A stretch of 8,659 nt of DNA. Source: Ruminococcus sp. UBA4350. Lineage in GTDB: Bacteria > Bacillota > Clostridia > Oscillospirales > Ruminococcaceae. The notes under the pieces were generated by a model. It was not told where the DNA came from. It ran no database searches and saw only the letters and a program-made list of their open reading frames with translations. Numbering within the stretch: the stretch's first letter is position 1; every line of letters begins with the position of its first letter. A program made the translations under genes and the position numbers. The stretch covers positions 1 through 8,659 of the forward strand of contig DGSY01000058.1 in assembly GCA_002394125.1 (NCBI GenBank). The letters are read 5' to 3'. Positions 5,886 through 8,659 of this stretch are shown here, piece by piece.

Positions 5886-7300
5886 CGGTGAATTTTCCGC
5901 TCAAAGCGGTCTTTTGCTTCGTCCTGCTCAACGGCTGTCGGATAATCGCCGGTGAAGCAGGCGGTACAGATCCCGTCAGAGCCTGCAAGCGCCGGCAGCG
6001 CGTCCAATGGCAGAAATCCGAGCGAATCCGCCCCGATGATCTCTGCAATTTCCCCGACGGTATGATGATTGGCGATCAGGTTCTCCTCGGAATCAATATC
6101 CGTGCCGTAATAGCAGGGATGCAGGAACGGCGGCGCGGATATGCGCATATGGATTTCCGCTGCACCGGCCTGACGCAGCAGATTCACGATCCGGCGGCTG
6201 GTCGTGCCGCGCACAATGGAATCGTCGATCAGCACAATGCGTTTCCCCGCGACCGTCTCACGGATCGCACTCAGCTTGAGCTGTACGCCGCTGTCGCGCT
6301 CAGACTGCGACGGCGCAATAAATGTCCGTCCGATGTATTTGTTTTTGATGAGGCCGATGCCGTAGGGAATGCCGGATGCCTCCGCAAATCCGAGCGCGGC
6401 ATCCAGTCCCGAATCCGGCACGCCGATGACAGCATCCGCATTCACCGGATGCGCCGCGGCGAGCAGTGCGCCCGCCTTTTTCCGTGCCGCATGAACGGAA
6501 ACGCCGTCCAGAACCGAATCCGGACGCGCAAAATAGATATACTCAAAAATACAGGTGCGCTTCGGCGCAGTTCCGCAGTATCTCCGGTCGGACTGCATCT
6601 TCCCGTCCGGCGTCAGCACGATCATTTCTCCGGGTTCGAGATCGCGCAGGAATTCCGCGCCGACTGCGGAAAGCGCACAGCTCTCCGATGCGGTCACATA
6701 GCCGCCCTGCGGCAGTCTGCCGATGCAGAGCGGCCGGAATCCGTGCGGATCGCGGACGGCGATCAGCTTCTGCGCGGACATCAGGATCAGCGAAAATGCG
6801 CCCTCCAGCTGCGGGACGGCAAGCCGGACGGCATCTTCGATCGAATCGGTTTGCAGCCGCGCCTGTGTGATGAGATACGCAATGATCTCGGTATCGCTCG
6901 TCGTGTGGAAGATTGCACCGCGCTGTTCAAGCACGCTGCGCAGTCTGCCCGCATTGCTGAGATTGCCGTTGTGGACAAGCGCCATTTTGCCCTTATGATG
7001 ATTGACCTCCATCGGCTGACAGTTCCGCCGCTGACTGCCGCCGGTCGTGCCGTAGCGCGTATGACCGACCGCGATTCTGCCCTGCGGAAAGCTGCTGAGG
7101 ATCTGCGGCGGAAAGACATGACCGACGAGGCCGAGATCCTTATGCGTCGTGAATACGCCGTCATCATTGACAGAGATCCCCGCGCCCTCCTGCCCGCGGT
7201 GCTGTAACGCGAACAGGCCGCAGTATGTGAGATGCGCGAGATTTTCCGGCTGCGGTGTCAGGATGCCGAACACACCGCATTCTTCATGTATTTCATGCAT
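5882..7300 (-). CDS. purF: Amidophosphoribosyltransferase (glutamine PRPP amidotransferase)
   Basis: First committed step of purine synthesis: PRPP plus glutamine gives 5-phosphoribosylamine. With the ATG at 7298-7300 the protein has 472 residues. A short propeptide (MHEIHEE) precedes Cys8, the N-terminal nucleophile that must be exposed by cleavage, as in the Bacillus enzyme. The class II glutaminase domain holds HTRYGTTGG (80-88) and HNGNLSN (110-116); the phosphoribosyltransferase domain holds the PRPP loop IVLIDDSIVRGTT (355-367). Cys250, Cys396, Cys445 and Cys448 match the four [4Fe-4S] ligands of Bacillus PurF, so this is the oxygen-sensitive cluster type. The start overlaps the pyrG stop by 8 nt, with only a weak binding site, so translation is probably coupled; the ATG at 7304-7306 is an alternative. 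A longer frame reaching 7396 adds residues without family similarity. Confidence 0.96.
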   Translation of the reverse strand: MHEIHEECGVFGILTPQPENLAHLTYCGLFALQHRGQEGAGISVNDDGVFTTHKDLGLVGHVFPPQILSSFPQGRIAVGHTRYGTTGGSQRRNCQPMEVNHHKGKMALVHNGNLSNAGRLRSVLEQRGAIFHTTSDTEIIAYLITQARLQTDSIEDAVRLAVPQLEGAFSLILMSAQKLIAVRDPHGFRPLCIGRLPQGGYVTASESCALSAVGAEFLRDLEPGEMIVLTPDGKMQSDRRYCGTAPKRTCIFEYIYFARPDSVLDGVSVHAARKKAGALLAAAHPVNADAVIGVPDSGLDAALGFAEASGIPYGIGLIKNKYIGRTFIAPSQSERDSGVQLKLSAIRETVAGKRIVLIDDSIVRGTTSRRIVNLLRQAGAAEIHMRISAPPFLHPCYYGTDIDSEENLIANHHTVGEIAEIIGADSLGFLPLDALPALAGSDGICTACFTGDYPTAVEQDEAKDRFERKIHR

Positions 7301-8659
7301 AGGCATCACCGATCGCTGCGCGAACCAGTCCGGCGAACAGCGGATGCGGCTTGTTCGGACGGCTCTTGAATTCCGGATGATACTGCACGCCGACATAGAA
7401 CGGCAGCGCCGTCAGCTCGACGGTCTCAACAAGATTGCCGTCCGGCGAGGTGCCGCTGATGCACAGTCCCGCACCGGTCAGCACATCGCGGAACGCATTG
7501 CTGAATTCATAGCGGTGACGGTGCCGCTCCGCAATGTGCGGTTGATTGTAGCAGCGCATCATTGTCGTATCCGGCGCGATCACGCAGGGATAGCTGCCGA
7601 GCCGGAGCGTGCCGCCCTTGTCGATGCTGTCCGACTGTCCGTCCATGAAATCAATGACCTTATGTGCGCAGTCCGGCGCAAATTCTCCGGAATGCGCATC
7701 GGGCAGACCGGCCATGTGCCGTGCATATTCGATGACCGCGATCTGCATTCCGAGACAGATGCCGAGGAACGGCTTTTTCTCTGTCCGCGCATATTCCGCT
7801 GCCGCGATCATGCCCTCGATCCCGCGCTGACCGAAGCCGCCGGGGATCAGGATGCCGTCGGCATCTCCGAGGATTTCTGCGGCGTTCTCCAGCGTGATTT
7901 GTTCGGAGTCGATCCAGTCGATCTGCACATCCGCACCGAGCTGATAGCCCGCATGATGAAGCGCCTCCGCGACCGATAAATATGCATCGTGCAGCTGCAC
8001 ATATTTGCCGACCAGCGCGATCGTGACGCTTCTCCGCGGAAAACGGATGCGTTCGCAGAGCGCCTCCCATTCGGCCAGATCCGGCGGCGGCGTCTGCAAG
8101 CTGAGCTCGCGGCAGACGATCTCGGAAAGATGCGCTTTTTCGAGCATCAGCGGCGCTTCATAGAGACTTTGCAGCGTGAGATTTTCAATCACGCAGTCCG
8201 GCTTGACATTGCAGAAATGTGCGATCTTTGTGAAGATGCTGCGGTCTGTGATCGGCTCATCCGACCGCAGAACGATGATATCCGGCGAGATGCCGAAGCC
8301 CTGCAATTCCTTGACGGAATGCTGTGTCGGCTTGGATTTATGCTCGCCGGAGGCCTTGAGATACGGCACCAGCGTCACATGGATATAGAGCGTATTTTCG
8401 CGCCCGACCTCCGAGCGGAACTGCCGGATTGCCTCCAGAAACGGCTGGCTCTCGATGTCGCCGGTCGTGCCGCCGATCTCCGTGATGACCACATCCGCAT
8501 TGCCCTTTTCGCCGACGCTGTATATGAAACGCTTGATCTCATCGGTGATGTGCGGGATAATCTGCACTGTGCGTCCGAGATATTCGCCGCGGCGCTCCTT
8601 TTGCAGCACATTTGCGTAGACCTTGCCCGTTGTCAGATTGGAAAAGCGGTTCAGATCCT
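7293..8659 (-). CDS. pyrG: CTP synthase, lacking the N-terminus (runs off the window)
   Basis: Converts UTP to CTP with ATP and glutamine-derived ammonia. 454 residues are visible; about 80 are missing beyond the right edge, including the first nucleotide-binding loop. The frame stays open to the edge (DLNRFSNLTTGKVYANV before the first in-frame start-like codon at 8609), so that GTG is not the gene start. The synthase domain shows KERRGEYLG, VQIIPHIT and the Mg-binding EIGGTTGDIES. The class I glutaminase domain shows LIPGGFGQRG, Cys301 (visible numbering) in GICLGMQ, KGGTLRLGSYP, and His427/Glu429 in VQYHPEF. All catalytic groups in the visible part are present. It overlaps purF by 8 nt. 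Both enzymes consume glutamine in nucleotide synthesis. Confidence 0.97.
   Translation of the reverse strand, partial: DLNRFSNLTTGKVYANVLQKERRGEYLGRTVQIIPHITDEIKRFIYSVGEKGNADVVITEIGGTTGDIESQPFLEAIRQFRSEVGRENTLYIHVTLVPYLKASGEHKSKPTQHSVKELQGFGISPDIIVLRSDEPITDRSIFTKIAHFCNVKPDCVIENLTLQSLYEAPLMLEKAHLSEIVCRELSLQTPPPDLAEWEALCERIRFPRRSVTIALVGKYVQLHDAYLSVAEALHHAGYQLGADVQIDWIDSEQITLENAAEILGDADGILIPGGFGQRGIEGMIAAAEYARTEKKPFLGICLGMQIAVIEYARHMAGLPDAHSGEFAPDCAHKVIDFMDGQSDSIDKGGTLRLGSYPCVIAPDTTMMRCYNQPHIAERHRHRYEFSNAFRDVLTGAGLCISGTSPDGNLVETVELTALPFYVGVQYHPEFKSRPNKPHPLFAGLVRAAIGDAYA

Noticed and set aside
7301..7396. A longer purF frame starting inside pyrG
   Set aside because: The added residues are out-of-frame translation of the pyrG C-terminus. 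The family starts a few residues before the nucleophile Cys.

Overview
The window reads as a piece of chromosome from an anaerobic clostridial Firmicute, probably related to Ruminococcus/Oscillospirales. This is inferred from four things: a type III glutamine synthetase, an ANTAR-type antiterminator, a PurF of the propeptide/[4Fe-4S] type, and consensus TTGACA-17-TATGAT promoters with AGGA-type ribosome binding sites in moderately GC-rich DNA. No mobile elements, CRISPR arrays, tRNA or rRNA genes were seen.

Every gene is on the minus strand, so transcription runs from high to low coordinates. The order is pyrG (5' end outside the window) > purF > a small membrane-anchored protein > a divergent type I glutamine synthetase > an ANTAR RNA-binding regulator > glnN (type III glutamine synthetase) > carA > carB (only its first codons). 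pyrG/purF and carA/carB overlap by a few bases. The small ORF, the GSI-like gene and the ANTAR gene are packed 7-13 nt apart. Two strong promoters are visible: one at the end of purF driving the small ORF/GSI/ANTAR unit, and one after the ANTAR gene driving glnN and probably carAB.

The common theme is glutamine. Two synthetase-family genes would make it, and CTP synthase, amidophosphoribosyltransferase and carbamoyl-phosphate synthase consume its amide nitrogen. The most interesting part is the control region between the ANTAR gene and glnN. A near-perfect promoter is followed within about 5 nt by a very strong intrinsic terminator hairpin with a T tract, still inside the glnN leader. The 5' arm of that terminator can instead fold into a 7-bp stem with a six-base loop AACGGC. 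That loop has the A1/G4 pattern known for ANTAR target RNAs, and the fold excludes the terminator. With an ANTAR gene just upstream, this suggests that the regulator antiterminates glnN. Its receiver domain lacks the phosphorylation residues, and the GSI-like protein encoded 7 nt before it has Lys in place of the flap catalytic Glu. The signal may therefore come from a protein partner or ligand rather than a kinase; this last step is speculation.
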